This document shows positions 6,925-12,552 of a stretch of DNA of 12,552 nt, in pieces (position 1 is the first letter of the stretch; each line of letters begins with the position of its first letter). Below the pieces are notes generated by a model. The model had not been told where the DNA came from. It saw nothing but the letters and a program-made list of their open reading frames with translations, and did no database searches. Origin of the DNA: Actinomycetota bacterium (GTDB lineage: Bacteria; Actinomycetota; Acidimicrobiia; Acidimicrobiales; GCA-2861595). Where the stretch lies: the NCBI GenBank assembly GCA_016781225.1, contig JADDQT010000032.1, positions 1 through 12,552 of the forward strand, given 5' to 3'. A program made the position numbers and the translations under genes.

Positions 6925-7653
6925 TCACACCAGTGGCCAGGGGTACGACCGCCGGGCGGCTCCCGGATCGGGGAACGTGCCCCGCTCGGCCACGATGTTC
7001 GCCCTCCTGGCCAGGGCCGTCAGCTCTTCGGGCGCCAAGAGCTCGCCCAGCCCCTCGCTGTCGGCCACGGTCCCGGCAACCCGCTCGATGTCGTTCCGCA
7101 GAACTGCCGGCAGGGGCTGGCCCGAGAAGTCCCAGATCACCGTGCGGAGGTTGGGCTGCACGTGGAAGCACAGACCGTTGTCGATGGCCCAGATCCGTCC
7201 ATCGTCCGCCAGCAGGCAGTGGCCGCTCTTGCGGTCGGCGTTGTTGGCCAGCAGGTCGAAGGCGGCGATGACCTGCAAGGCCTCTTGGTGCTCCGGATGC
7301 TCCAAGAGGGTGAAGTAGTGCTCCGAGAAGTCGGCGGGCACGAAGCGTTGGAGCGAGCCCGGTCCGAGGGGAGCGTCGGCTCGTGCCACCGTCTCGGGGA
7401 CGATGCCCCATCCCAGCTCGACCGAGAGGCGGTAGGCGGCGACCTCTCGCAGGAACAGACCCTCAGGGAAGTCCCAGAGCGGGCGCTCACCCCTGCGGGG
7501 CTTGTACACCGCCGGCATGGTGGTGCCACCGTGGCAGACCTGAACCAGGAAGGTGGCGTTCGAGCTCCACGGCAGGCGGCCCTGAAGCTCGATCTGACCT
7601 CCGGCGAGGACGGTCAGAGTGTCGGAGGCCGATGCCCGTTCGCCCGTGGACAC
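6925..7653 (-). CDS. SCO1664-family protein, PI3/4-kinase-like fold
   Basis: Conserved actinobacterial protein of unknown function, about 242 residues from GTG 7653. It begins with QIELQGRLPWSSNATFLV and has a kinase-like order of motifs: K51 in AVYKPRRGERPLWDFP, E70 in FLREVAAYRL, NNADRKSGHCLL around D140, and IDNGLCFH around D158. These resemble the ATP-binding lysine, catalytic loop and metal-binding aspartate of PI3/4-kinase and HipA-like folds; activity is not proven. The frame extends upstream to GTG 7695, but that would overlap the DUF3090 gene by 82 bases through its zinc-ribbon end. The 7653 start still overlaps it by 40 bases, and neither start has a clear ribosome binding site. It is last of three genes after a phosphatase and DUF3090, the order I recall for Rv2135c-Rv2134c-Rv2133c near mshC; mshC is not seen here. 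Confidence 0.85.
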   Translation of the reverse strand: MSTGERASASDTLTVLAGGQIELQGRLPWSSNATFLVQVCHGGTTMPAVYKPRRGERPLWDFPEGLFLREVAAYRLSVELGWGIVPETVARADAPLGPGSLQRFVPADFSEHYFTLLEHPEHQEALQVIAAFDLLANNADRKSGHCLLADDGRIWAIDNGLCFHVQPNLRTVIWDFSGQPLPAVLRNDIERVAGTVADSEGLGELLAPEELTALARRANIVAERGTFPDPGAARRSYPWPLV

Positions 7654-8114
7654 GCGTGACCCGACGGATCGAGTGGATAGCCGCACAGAGGACACGACGG
7701 CCGACCGGACTGGACGAGCTCGGTGCCCCGCCGGGCCAGCGCCGTGACCTGCTCGCGGGTGGCCGAGATTCGGGCCCGAGCGCCTTCCTCATCCTCGTCC
7801 ACGGCCTCCTCCGCCACCAGCACCAGGCGGTCGAGGGCTTCGTCGTAGGCCACGCCCAAGCTGCCGATCACCCACTCGGGCTCCGTGGGCTCTTCGAGAT
7901 CGAGGTCCTCGGGAAGCTCGAGCGTGGGGTCGGGTAGATCCTCCAACAGGCGGTCGAGATAGGCGGCGAGGGCGGCGGTCTGTGACTTCTCCAGCTTTAG
8001 GGTGACCACCTGGGAGGCGTGGCGGGCCTGGAGCACGAACACCCGCCTCCCGGGCTGGCCCACGGCACCGACGGTCAGCTTGTCCACGTCGACGAGGTCG
8101 AATGACTCACTCAT
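7614..8114 (-). CDS. DUF3090 family protein with C-terminal zinc-ribbon-like motif
   Basis: Conserved actinobacterial protein of unknown function, 166 residues. The N-terminal two thirds mix beta strands (FDLVDVDKLTVGAVGQPGRR; VFVLQARHASQVVTLKLEK) with an acidic stretch at about 58-80 (ELPEDLDLEEPTEPEW). The C-terminus has C141 and C144 (CPLC), H153 and C155, and H161 (ANGH), a plausible single zinc site. The ATG at 8114 is 9 bases after the phosphatase stop, and the zinc-ribbon end overlaps the SCO1664-family start. Close packing with a phosphatase and a kinase-like protein suggests the three products work together, perhaps as a complex, but no biochemical role can be read from the sequence. 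Confidence 0.88.
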   Translation of the reverse strand: MSESFDLVDVDKLTVGAVGQPGRRVFVLQARHASQVVTLKLEKSQTAALAAYLDRLLEDLPDPTLELPEDLDLEEPTEPEWVIGSLGVAYDEALDRLVLVAEEAVDEDEEGARARISATREQVTALARRGTELVQSGRPSCPLCGYPLDPSGHACPRANGHRPPTL

Positions 8115-8123
8115 GGCTCGGTC

Positions 8124-8768
8124 TCATGACGCCTTCAGCTCGGAGAGATCGCCAAGGGAGTTGACGGTGAGAACCGCAGCACCGCCCTCCGAGTAGGAGA
8201 TGGCGGTCACCGAGCAGGGCGAGATGACGAAGCGCTGGAACTGGTCGAGGTGAGTGCCGGAGGCGTGGGCGACCGCTGCCTTGATGGGGTCGGCATGGGA
8301 GACGAACACGACCGTGCCTCCCACGTGGCGGGAGCGGAGGCGTTCCACGGCGCCGACCACACGGGCGTACATCTCGACGAAGGACTCCCCGCCGGGAAAC
8401 CGGAACCCGCTCGGGTAGCTCTGGACCACCCTCCACTGGGGCAGCTTGGCCAGCGCCTTCAGCTCGGCACCGGTCCATTCCCCGAAATCACAGTCGGCCA
8501 GACCCCTGTCCACGTGGACCTTGAGACCATGGCGCTTGGCGATGGGAGCGGCCGTCTCCCGGGTGCGCTCCAGCGGCGATGCATAGACGGCGTCCACGTT
8601 GTCGAGAACTGAGAGCCGTGCCGCCACCTTCTCGGCCTGTGCGCTGCCCTCCTCGGCGAGGTGCAGCCCCTTGGCCTGGCCGGGCAGCACCTTGCCGGTG
8701 GTGGGGGTCCGACCGTGGCGAACGAACAGCGCGAGCGTGGGCGGCGGTGGCTTCGGGCGTCGGGGCAT
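8124..8768 (-). CDS. Histidine-phosphatase superfamily protein, MSMEG_4193 type
   Basis: Phosphoglycerate-mutase-like phosphatase, 214 residues, using a phosphohistidine intermediate. Catalytic residues are all visible: R17-H18-G19 (VRHGRT), R68 (SPLERTRETA), E97 (DFGEW) and H158 (VSHADP). A short proline-rich start (RPKPPPPT) precedes the fold; the length is normal. First gene of a three-gene unit with DUF3090 and the SCO1664-family protein, and divergent from the uracil-DNA glycosylase across 28 bases. There is no Shine-Dalgarno sequence; a TAGGTT box on the minus strand (8783-8788) ends 14 bases before the ATG. The substrate is unknown; the family name as a phosphomutase is historical. Confidence 0.9.
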   Translation of the reverse strand: MPRRPKPPPPTLALFVRHGRTPTTGKVLPGQAKGLHLAEEGSAQAEKVAARLSVLDNVDAVYASPLERTRETAAPIAKRHGLKVHVDRGLADCDFGEWTGAELKALAKLPQWRVVQSYPSGFRFPGGESFVEMYARVVGAVERLRSRHVGGTVVFVSHADPIKAAVAHASGTHLDQFQRFVISPCSVTAISYSEGGAAVLTVNSLGDLSELKAS

Positions 8769-8784
8769 GAACGGGTGGTCAACC

Positions 8785-8790
8785 TAGCCT
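8785..8790 (+). promoter_or_regulatory. Possible -10 box for leaderless UDG transcript
   Basis: TAGCCT fits TAnnnT and ends six bases before the GTG at 8797, so transcription would start at or next to the start codon. On the other strand TAGGTT (8783-8788) overlaps it and could serve the divergent phosphatase gene. No convincing -35 is seen. Confidence 0.4.
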
Positions 8791-8796
8791 CTTGCC

Positions 8797-9468
8797 GTGG
8801 CTGATCCCTCTCCGCTCGAAGCCATAACGGCCGAGGTCGTGGAGTGCCGGAGATGTCCGCGGCTGGTGGCCTGGCGGGAGGAGGTGGCGGCGGTGAAGCG
8901 GGCTTCCTACGCCGGCGAGGAGTACTGGGGACGGCCGGTCCCGGGGTTGGGGGACCCGGCCGCCACGTTGTTGGTGGTGGGCCTGGCGCCCGCTGCTCAC
9001 GGCGGGAACCGGACGGGACGGGTGTTCACAGGGGACCGCTCCGGCGACTGGGTGTTCGCCGCCATGCACCGTGCGGGCTATGCCAACCAACCCACCAGCA
9101 CCTCCGCCGATGACGGCCTGAGGCTCCTCGGTGCCTACGTGGCAGCCGCCGTTCGGTGCGCCCCTCCGGCCAACAAACCCACGCCGGTCGAACGCGACGC
9201 CTGCCTTCCCTACCTGGCCCGGGAGATCGAGGTGCTCGAGTCCTTGCGGGTGGTGGTGGTCCTCGGGCGATTCGCCTACGACGCGGTTACCGGGCTACTC
9301 GGGGTACGGCCCCGGCCGAGCTTCGGGCACGGCGTGGAGGTCGAGCTGGCCGACGGCCGCACGATCATCTGCTCCTACCACCCGAGCCAGCAGAACACCT
9401 TCACGGGAAAGCTCACCGAGGAGATGTTCGACGCCGTCTTCACCCGAGCCCGCCTGCTCACCGGCTGA
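8797..9468 (+). CDS. udgB: Uracil-DNA glycosylase, family 5 (UdgB) with Fe-S cluster
   Basis: Base-excision repair enzyme of 223 residues that removes uracil and other deaminated bases from double-stranded DNA. Four cysteines suited to a [4Fe-4S] cluster are C17, C20, C121 and C136. The active-site motif GLAPAAHGGNRTGRVFTGD at 62-80 has the A/H-rich form of family 5 rather than the E or D of family 4, and H195-P-S-Q-Q-N200 is the second conserved motif. GTG 8797 is chosen because the cysteine pair lies at the usual distance from it. No ribosome binding site is present (see the -10 box six bases upstream). The stop at 9466-9468 lies inside the convergent TauE-type gene, an 11-base overlap. Resembles M. 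tuberculosis Rv1259. Confidence 0.92.
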   Translation: MADPSPLEAITAEVVECRRCPRLVAWREEVAAVKRASYAGEEYWGRPVPGLGDPAATLLVVGLAPAAHGGNRTGRVFTGDRSGDWVFAAMHRAGYANQPTSTSADDGLRLLGAYVAAAVRCAPPANKPTPVERDACLPYLAREIEVLESLRVVVVLGRFAYDAVTGLLGVRPRPSFGHGVEVELADGRTIICSYHPSQQNTFTGKLTEEMFDAVFTRARLLTG

Positions 9469-10249
9469 GGGCCAGCATCTCGCCAACGGCGTACACCACT
9501 GCCACAGCACCCAGGAAAGCGGCCACCGCCAGGCGAAGGCGCCGGGCGCCGGCGCGGATGGCCAGGGCGGCGCCGAGGCGCGCGCCGGGAACCACGCCGA
9601 CGGACAGCAGGCCTGCGGCCAACCAGTCGATGCCGCCGAGTGACCAGTGGGTGAGCGTGGCTGGGACGGCGAAGACCCCTACGCAAACGAGGGAGCAGGC
9701 GATGGCGGTCTTGAGCGGGATGCGAGCCAGCTCGGAGAAGCCGGGGACCATGATGGTCCCGCCCCCGACACCGAGCAGTCCCGAGAGAAGACCGGCGGCC
9801 GCACCCACTGAGAGGAGGAGGCCGGGATGGTCCCGGCGCTGCAGCGGGCGGGTCGCCGAAGGTTCTTCGGACGTGGTCCGCGGCCGGACCATCCGCCACG
9901 ACGTGTACGCCAGCAGACCGGCGGTGGCGATCATGAGCCAGTGGCCCTCGCCAGGCACCCGGCTCGAGAGCAGCGACCCGAGGACGGCGCACACCACGCC
10001 CGGCGGCGCCGTCCATGCCACCACTCGCCAGCTGACGAGGGACTCCCGGACGTAACGGATGGTTCCCGCCAAGGCGCTCGGGAGTATGGACGGGAGGGTG
10101 GTGCCGACGGCCAGGGCCGCGGGCACGCCGAGCACCCGGATCGCCGGCGTGGAGAAGGCCGCCCCACCGATTCCGAACGCACCCGACAGCATGCCCGTGA
10201 CGACTCCGGCGGCCAGTGTGAGCAGGACGTTGAGTGGCGTTGTGCCCAA
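9458..10249 (-). CDS. TauE/SafE-family permease (sulfite exporter type)
   Basis: Multi-pass membrane permease of 263 residues; relatives export sulfite, sulfoacetate or other organosulfur anions, but the substrate here is unknown. Two internally repeated halves each start with the family motif: GMLSGAFGIGGAAFSTP near residue 19 and GLLSGLLGVGGGTIMVPGF near residue 153. A charged loop (RPRTTSEEPSATRPLQRRDHP) separates them, and seven or eight hydrophobic segments are apparent. The only start with full N-terminal coverage is TTG 10249, because an in-frame stop lies just upstream (10262-10264); the ribosome binding site is weak. It is divergent from the hemerythrin gene and its last 11 bases overlap the UDG gene tail to tail. 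Confidence 0.87.
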   Translation of the reverse strand: MGTTPLNVLLTLAAGVVTGMLSGAFGIGGAAFSTPAIRVLGVPAALAVGTTLPSILPSALAGTIRYVRESLVSWRVVAWTAPPGVVCAVLGSLLSSRVPGEGHWLMIATAGLLAYTSWRMVRPRTTSEEPSATRPLQRRDHPGLLLSVGAAAGLLSGLLGVGGGTIMVPGFSELARIPLKTAIACSLVCVGVFAVPATLTHWSLGGIDWLAAGLLSVGVVPGARLGAALAIRAGARRLRLAVAAFLGAVAVVYAVGEMLALSR

Positions 10250-10337
10250 TGGCCCGTTCCACTACCGGCTTCGGACGCGGGGGATTATGGTTCCCATGCC
10301 GATCCGGCGATCAGGAGAGGATCGAACGAGGACCGTC

Positions 10338-10344
10338 AGGGAGG
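10338..10344 (+). promoter_or_regulatory. Ribosome binding site fixing the hemerythrin start
   Basis: AGGGAGG lies 8 bases before GTG 10353 and decides that start over longer in-frame options upstream, which would run through the divergent TauE-type gene. A TATGGT at 10286-10291 is a possible -10 box with a leader of about 55 bases. Confidence 0.65.
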
Positions 10345-10352
10345 ATGACACC

Positions 10353-10898
10353 GTGCCCCGCAATGTAAATGCTCTTGTGCTCCTGTCCAACGATCACCGA
10401 GCCGTCGAGGAGCTGTTCGGTCGGCTCAGGAACCCGAAGCACGTGAACCGGGGTGTGAACCGGGGTGCCACCATCGACCGCCTGATCCAGGAGCTGTCGG
10501 TCCACGCCGAGATCGAGGAGGAGATCCTCTATCCCGCCGTCCGCCGGAACGTCGACGGCGGACGCCGGCTGGCCAACCATGCCGAAGAGGAGCATCAGCA
10601 GGTGAAGGCCATGTTGGACGAGCTGGCGCAGATGGATCCGGACAGCCGCGAGGCCGAGGAGCTGATCGAGGAGCTGCACCAGAGCGTCTCGTCGCACGTG
10701 GCCGAGCAGGAAGGCCCTGACGGGCTGTTCGAGCAGCTGCGGGCCTCGATGGACGAGGAGAGCCTGCAGGAGCTGGGACCGCAGATCACCGAGGCCAAGG
10801 TCGCCAGGACCGTGAAGACCCCCGTTCCCGAGGATGACGAGGGCGTGAAGCCGCGACCCATAGACGTGGGCGGCAGGATGTTCGGCGGTCGCAGGTAA
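10353..10898 (+). CDS. Hemerythrin/HHE-domain diiron protein
   Basis: Four-helix-bundle protein of 181 residues expected to bind a non-heme diiron centre, for oxygen, NO or iron sensing or protection. Ligand candidates: H15 (NDHRAVEEL), H51 and E55 (HAEIEEEILYP), H81 (EEEHQQ) and H115 (SSHVAEQE). The fourth-helix glutamate normally four residues after the histidine is glutamine Q119, flanked by E118 and E120. A tandem 12-base repeat adds a second VNRG in the loop between helices 1 and 2 (residues 31-38). The C-terminal 45 residues are a charged, proline-rich tail ending in GGRMFGGRR, not part of the domain. The gene is monocistronic, with a terminator hairpin after it. Confidence 0.9.
   Translation: MPRNVNALVLLSNDHRAVEELFGRLRNPKHVNRGVNRGATIDRLIQELSVHAEIEEEILYPAVRRNVDGGRRLANHAEEEHQQVKAMLDELAQMDPDSREAEELIEELHQSVSSHVAEQEGPDGLFEQLRASMDEESLQELGPQITEAKVARTVKTPVPEDDEGVKPRPIDVGGRMFGGRR
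10443..10466 (+). repeat. Perfect 12-base tandem duplication within the hemerythrin gene
   Basis: GTGAACCGGGGT occurs twice in direct succession (10443-10454 and 10455-10466). It keeps the frame and encodes VNRG-VNRG in the loop between the first two helices. Confidence 0.85.
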
Positions 10899-10913
10899 GA
10901 CACCCCGCAGTTC

Positions 10914-10934
10914 CGGCGGCTGGACCAGCCGCCG
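10914..10934 (+). terminator. Rho-independent-type terminator after hemerythrin
   Basis: CGGCGGCT at 10914-10921 pairs perfectly with AGCCGCCG at 10927-10934 around GGACC, in which one more G-C pair can form. The stem starts 15 bases after the stop codon and is followed by TTTCCC. The U tract is short, as is common in GC-rich actinobacteria. Confidence 0.65.
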
Positions 10935-10955
10935 TTTCCCACCCGCCCCATCAGG

Positions 10956-11004
10956 GGTCGGGCGATCAGGTGCCCGGGCGACCCAGAGGTCGGGCGATCA
11001 GGTG
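10956..11004. repeat. 17-base direct repeat at the 3' end of the FrhB-family gene
   Basis: GGTCGGGCGATCAGGTG is present at 10956-10972 and again at 10988-11004, 32 bases apart start to start. The right copy contains the stop codon and last codons of the FrhB-family gene (minus strand); the left copy is noncoding. This looks like a small tandem duplication of the gene end. Confidence 0.8.
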
Positions 11005-12158
11005 ACGGCCGGCTGCGCCTTGGCCTTCTTGGGCACACCCAGCTTCGGCTCCGGGATGGCCGAGTCGGGCCAGCGCCGGCGGCTGACGATGGACAGCTTG
11101 CGCAGCAGGGCGATGGCGCCGGGGTCGTCGTCGCCGGGGCGGCCCTCGATGGTGCCGTCCTGGAGCATCTTGACGATGATCTCCCGGCCCAGGTCGGTGC
11201 GCACGATGGTGAGCGTCCAGTCGTTGAAGGCGCCGATGCCACCGGTGGAGATGTCGGCGTGCTCGGCGGCGAAGTCGGGGCACAGCTTGCAGCCTTCTCG
11301 AGTCCAGGCGTGGCACTCCTTCAGCGGTATCTCGTGGTAGTCGCCGTTCTTCATCCAGATCTGGAAGACGCCCTTGATGTTGGTCTTGGCCATGTCCTGC
11401 TTCTTGATGCCGTACTTGGCCTCGAACAGCTCCTCGTAGATGGCGTCGTCGAAGGTCTTGGAGCAGAGCAGCCCGATGTTCAGGGCGAAGCGTCGGGCCA
11501 CCTTGCCCGCCTTGCGCATGGCCACGACCGGGGGCACCGACGACTGGCAGCCCATCCCCACCAGGGCGATCTTCTCCGCCCCGCCCTCCACGGCGTCGCC
11601 GTAGGCCATGGTGTTGGCCGAATAGGTGTACCGGCTGCCCGACGAGCCCAGGATCTCCTCCCTGGTCCGGGCCACGCCGGGCACGGCCTTCCACGAGGTG
11701 CCGTCGCCCTCGAGATAGGACACGAGGGCGGCGTCGATGTAGCCGTGGTCGAGCGCCCACAGCAGCATGGCCGACACCAGGCCTCCGTCCTGGCCCCGTT
11801 CGTGGAGCTCGGTGTCGGTGGCCCGGGCCAGGATGATGTCCTTGGAGATCCCCTCCATCTCCTCGGGGCGGCGGGTTCGCCCGAAGAGGTGGTTGTCGGC
11901 GTCGGGCTCCCAGGTCCGGAAGCGGGGGCAGGCCCGGGTGCAGGACGTGCACCCCCGCTCGCCGTGACCGCAGCCACCGGGACCGCACTCCTCCTCCAGG
12001 TGGAAGGGGCGGTAGACACCCTCGGTGTCCTTGTAACCGAGCACGTCGTGAGGGCAGGCGACGACGCACCCCGCGCAACCCGTGCACAGCCCGGTGGTGA
12101 CGACCTCGTCGAAGAGCTCGGCCCAGTGGGCCCTCCACCGCCCGCCGTTCTCTGCCAT
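10998..12158 (-). CDS. F420 hydrogenase/dehydrogenase beta-subunit (FrhB) family Fe-S flavoprotein
   Basis: Cytoplasmic electron-transfer protein of 386 residues, of the family that passes electrons between coenzyme F420 (or ferredoxin) and a partner through FAD and Fe-S clusters. The first cluster motif is C25-x2-C28-x2-C31-x3-C35-P. A second uses C70-x2-C73-x3-C77-P with an upstream cysteine at C58 or C63 in a glycine-rich EECGPGGCGHGERG segment. FrhB-type motifs follow: GMGCQSS near 200 and CKLCPDFAAEHADISTGG near 290-310. The C-terminal tail (after about 350) is basic and lysine/proline-rich. The ATG at 12158 is just before the first conserved segment; there is no ribosome binding site, but TAGTGT lies nine bases upstream. 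No hydrogenase or dehydrogenase partner gene is nearby, so the donor and acceptor are unknown; chlorophyll-reductase-like (HCAR) relatives belong to the same family. Confidence 0.87.
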   Translation of the reverse strand: MAENGGRWRAHWAELFDEVVTTGLCTGCAGCVVACPHDVLGYKDTEGVYRPFHLEEECGPGGCGHGERGCTSCTRACPRFRTWEPDADNHLFGRTRRPEEMEGISKDIILARATDTELHERGQDGGLVSAMLLWALDHGYIDAALVSYLEGDGTSWKAVPGVARTREEILGSSGSRYTYSANTMAYGDAVEGGAEKIALVGMGCQSSVPPVVAMRKAGKVARRFALNIGLLCSKTFDDAIYEELFEAKYGIKKQDMAKTNIKGVFQIWMKNGDYHEIPLKECHAWTREGCKLCPDFAAEHADISTGGIGAFNDWTLTIVRTDLGREIIVKMLQDGTIEGRPGDDDPGAIALLRKLSIVSRRRWPDSAIPEPKLGVPKKAKAQPAVT

Positions 12159-12167
12159 GGGTAGGAA

Positions 12168-12173
12168 ACACTA
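12168..12173 (-). promoter_or_regulatory. Possible -10 box for near-leaderless FrhB-family transcript
   Basis: The minus strand reads TAGTGT, nine bases before ATG 12158, with no Shine-Dalgarno sequence between. The gap to the divergent Fpg/Nei gene is only 57 bases. Confidence 0.4.
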
Positions 12174-12201
12174 GGCCCCGTCTCGACGGTGGCCTGACCG
12201 C

Positions 12202-12207
12202 TACCTT
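12202..12207 (+). promoter_or_regulatory. Possible -10 box for leaderless Fpg/Nei transcript
   Basis: TACCTT fits TAnnnT and ends eight bases before ATG 12216; no ribosome binding site lies between. Transcription would start at or within about two bases of the ATG. Confidence 0.4.
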
Positions 12208-12215
12208 CGGCCACG

Positions 12216-12552
12216 ATGCCAGAGCTGCCAGAGGTCGAGGCCTACCGCCGGCTTGCCGAGAGAGCGCTGTTCCGGCCCGTCACCGAGGTGTACGCACCCG
12301 ACGCCTGGTTCCTGAAGGAAGGACTGGACGCGGCCACGTTGGGCGATGCGCTGCGTGGCCGGTCTCTGATGACGGCTCGGCGCATCGGCAAGGTGCTCCT
12401 GATCGACACCAGCGAGGAGGGGCCGGTCCTGGGCCTGCGCTTCGGCATGACCGGGCGGCTGCTGGTGGACGGGAAGGCCGGGGTGGACCACCTCGTCTAT
12501 GCCAGTGAGCGCGACGAGTCGACTTGGGACCGCTTCGGTCTGCGCTTCGCCG
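12216..12552 (+). CDS. Fpg/Nei-family DNA glycosylase (partial, N-terminal domain only)
   Basis: N-terminal 112 codons of a bifunctional DNA glycosylase/AP lyase that repairs oxidised bases; the rest lies past the right edge. MPELPEVE supplies the catalytic N-terminal proline P2 and E3 and E6 of the family. K59 in RRIGKVLLID is the conserved beta-hairpin lysine. LRFGMTGRL at 74-82 corresponds to the usual HLGMSG segment, with an arginine-phenylalanine pair in place of histidine-leucine. The C-terminal helix-two-turn-helix and zinc finger cannot be checked, so Fpg (MutM) versus an actinobacterial Nei cannot be settled. Divergent from the FrhB-family gene. Confidence 0.9.
   Translation, partial: MPELPEVEAYRRLAERALFRPVTEVYAPDAWFLKEGLDAATLGDALRGRSLMTARRIGKVLLIDTSEEGPVLGLRFGMTGRLLVDGKAGVDHLVYASERDESTWDRFGLRFA

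Noticed and set aside
9375..10262. Minus-strand frame overlapping the TauE-type gene in another frame
   Set aside because: Arg/Gly/Pro-rich shadow lacking hydrophobic segments. The frame from 10249 carries both TauE motifs.
10059..10352. N-terminal extension of the hemerythrin gene
   Set aside because: It runs antisense through the TauE-type gene start, and a good ribosome binding site precedes GTG 10353.
10966..12171. Long minus-strand frame overlapping the FrhB-family gene
   Set aside because: Shadow frame; the cysteine cluster motifs are only in the frame from 12158.
1..12552. tRNA, rRNA, CRISPR arrays, transposases, integrases or prophage genes
   Set aside because: Looked for on both strands. 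No tRNA-like cloverleaf, spaced repeat array or mobile-element protein motif was seen, and gene order and composition look uniform.

Overview
This is a GC-rich window carrying fourteen protein genes, two of them cut by the window edges. It holds a WhiB-family Fe-S protein, a PdtaS-like histidine kinase, an UsfX/RsbW-type anti-sigma factor with its SigF/SigB-class sigma factor, and the SCO1664 / DUF3090 / MSMEG_4193-type phosphatase trio. WhiB proteins and that trio are essentially restricted to Actinomycetota, so the host is an actinobacterium. A lone F420-hydrogenase-beta-type protein fits an F420-using lineage. I cannot place it to class from sequence alone; an Acidimicrobiia-like deep lineage is only a guess. 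I saw no phage, transposon, CRISPR, rRNA or tRNA sequence; the region looks chromosomal.

Layout. (1) 1-1679 minus: a sugar-porter-like MFS permease with an unusual N-terminal membrane extension, running off the left edge. (2) 1923-4275 plus: a PHP-type histidinol-phosphatase-like hydrolase followed 22 bases later by a PdtaS-like kinase (GAF-PAS-HisKA_2-HATPase). (3) 4309-4599 minus: a WhiB1-like protein, tail to tail with the kinase. A perfect CRP-type palindrome lies 35 bases upstream of its start. (4) 4715-6773 minus: anti-sigma factor, sigma factor and diacylglycerol-kinase-family lipid kinase, joined by 4-base start/stop overlaps. (5) 6925-8768 minus: histidine phosphatase, DUF3090 zinc-ribbon protein and SCO1664-family kinase-like protein, tightly packed. 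(6) 8797-9468 plus: family 5 uracil-DNA glycosylase, divergent from group 5 across 28 bases. (7) 9458-10249 minus: TauE/SafE permease, overlapping the glycosylase end by 11 bases. (8) 10353-10898 plus: hemerythrin-like protein with a terminator hairpin. (9) 10998-12158 minus: FrhB-family Fe-S flavoprotein. (10) 12216 to the right edge, plus: Fpg/Nei DNA glycosylase.

How the genes fit together. The middle of the window (about 1.9-8.8 kb) is mainly regulatory: a cytoplasmic sensor kinase, a redox/NO-type WhiB regulator apparently under cAMP-receptor control, and a stress sigma factor locked to its antagonist and to a lipid kinase. The tail-to-tail pdtaS/whiB1 arrangement, with a lipid kinase upstream of whiB, matches Mycobacterium tuberculosis as I recall it. 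The right part holds base-excision repair (UDG, Fpg), an iron protein and a flavin/Fe-S oxidoreductase. No intergenic gap exceeds 300 bases. The largest, 1680-1922, holds only a possible promoter region and an inverted repeat. Several genes lack a Shine-Dalgarno sequence and have a TAnnnT -10-like box 6-9 bases before the start codon, suggesting leaderless transcripts.
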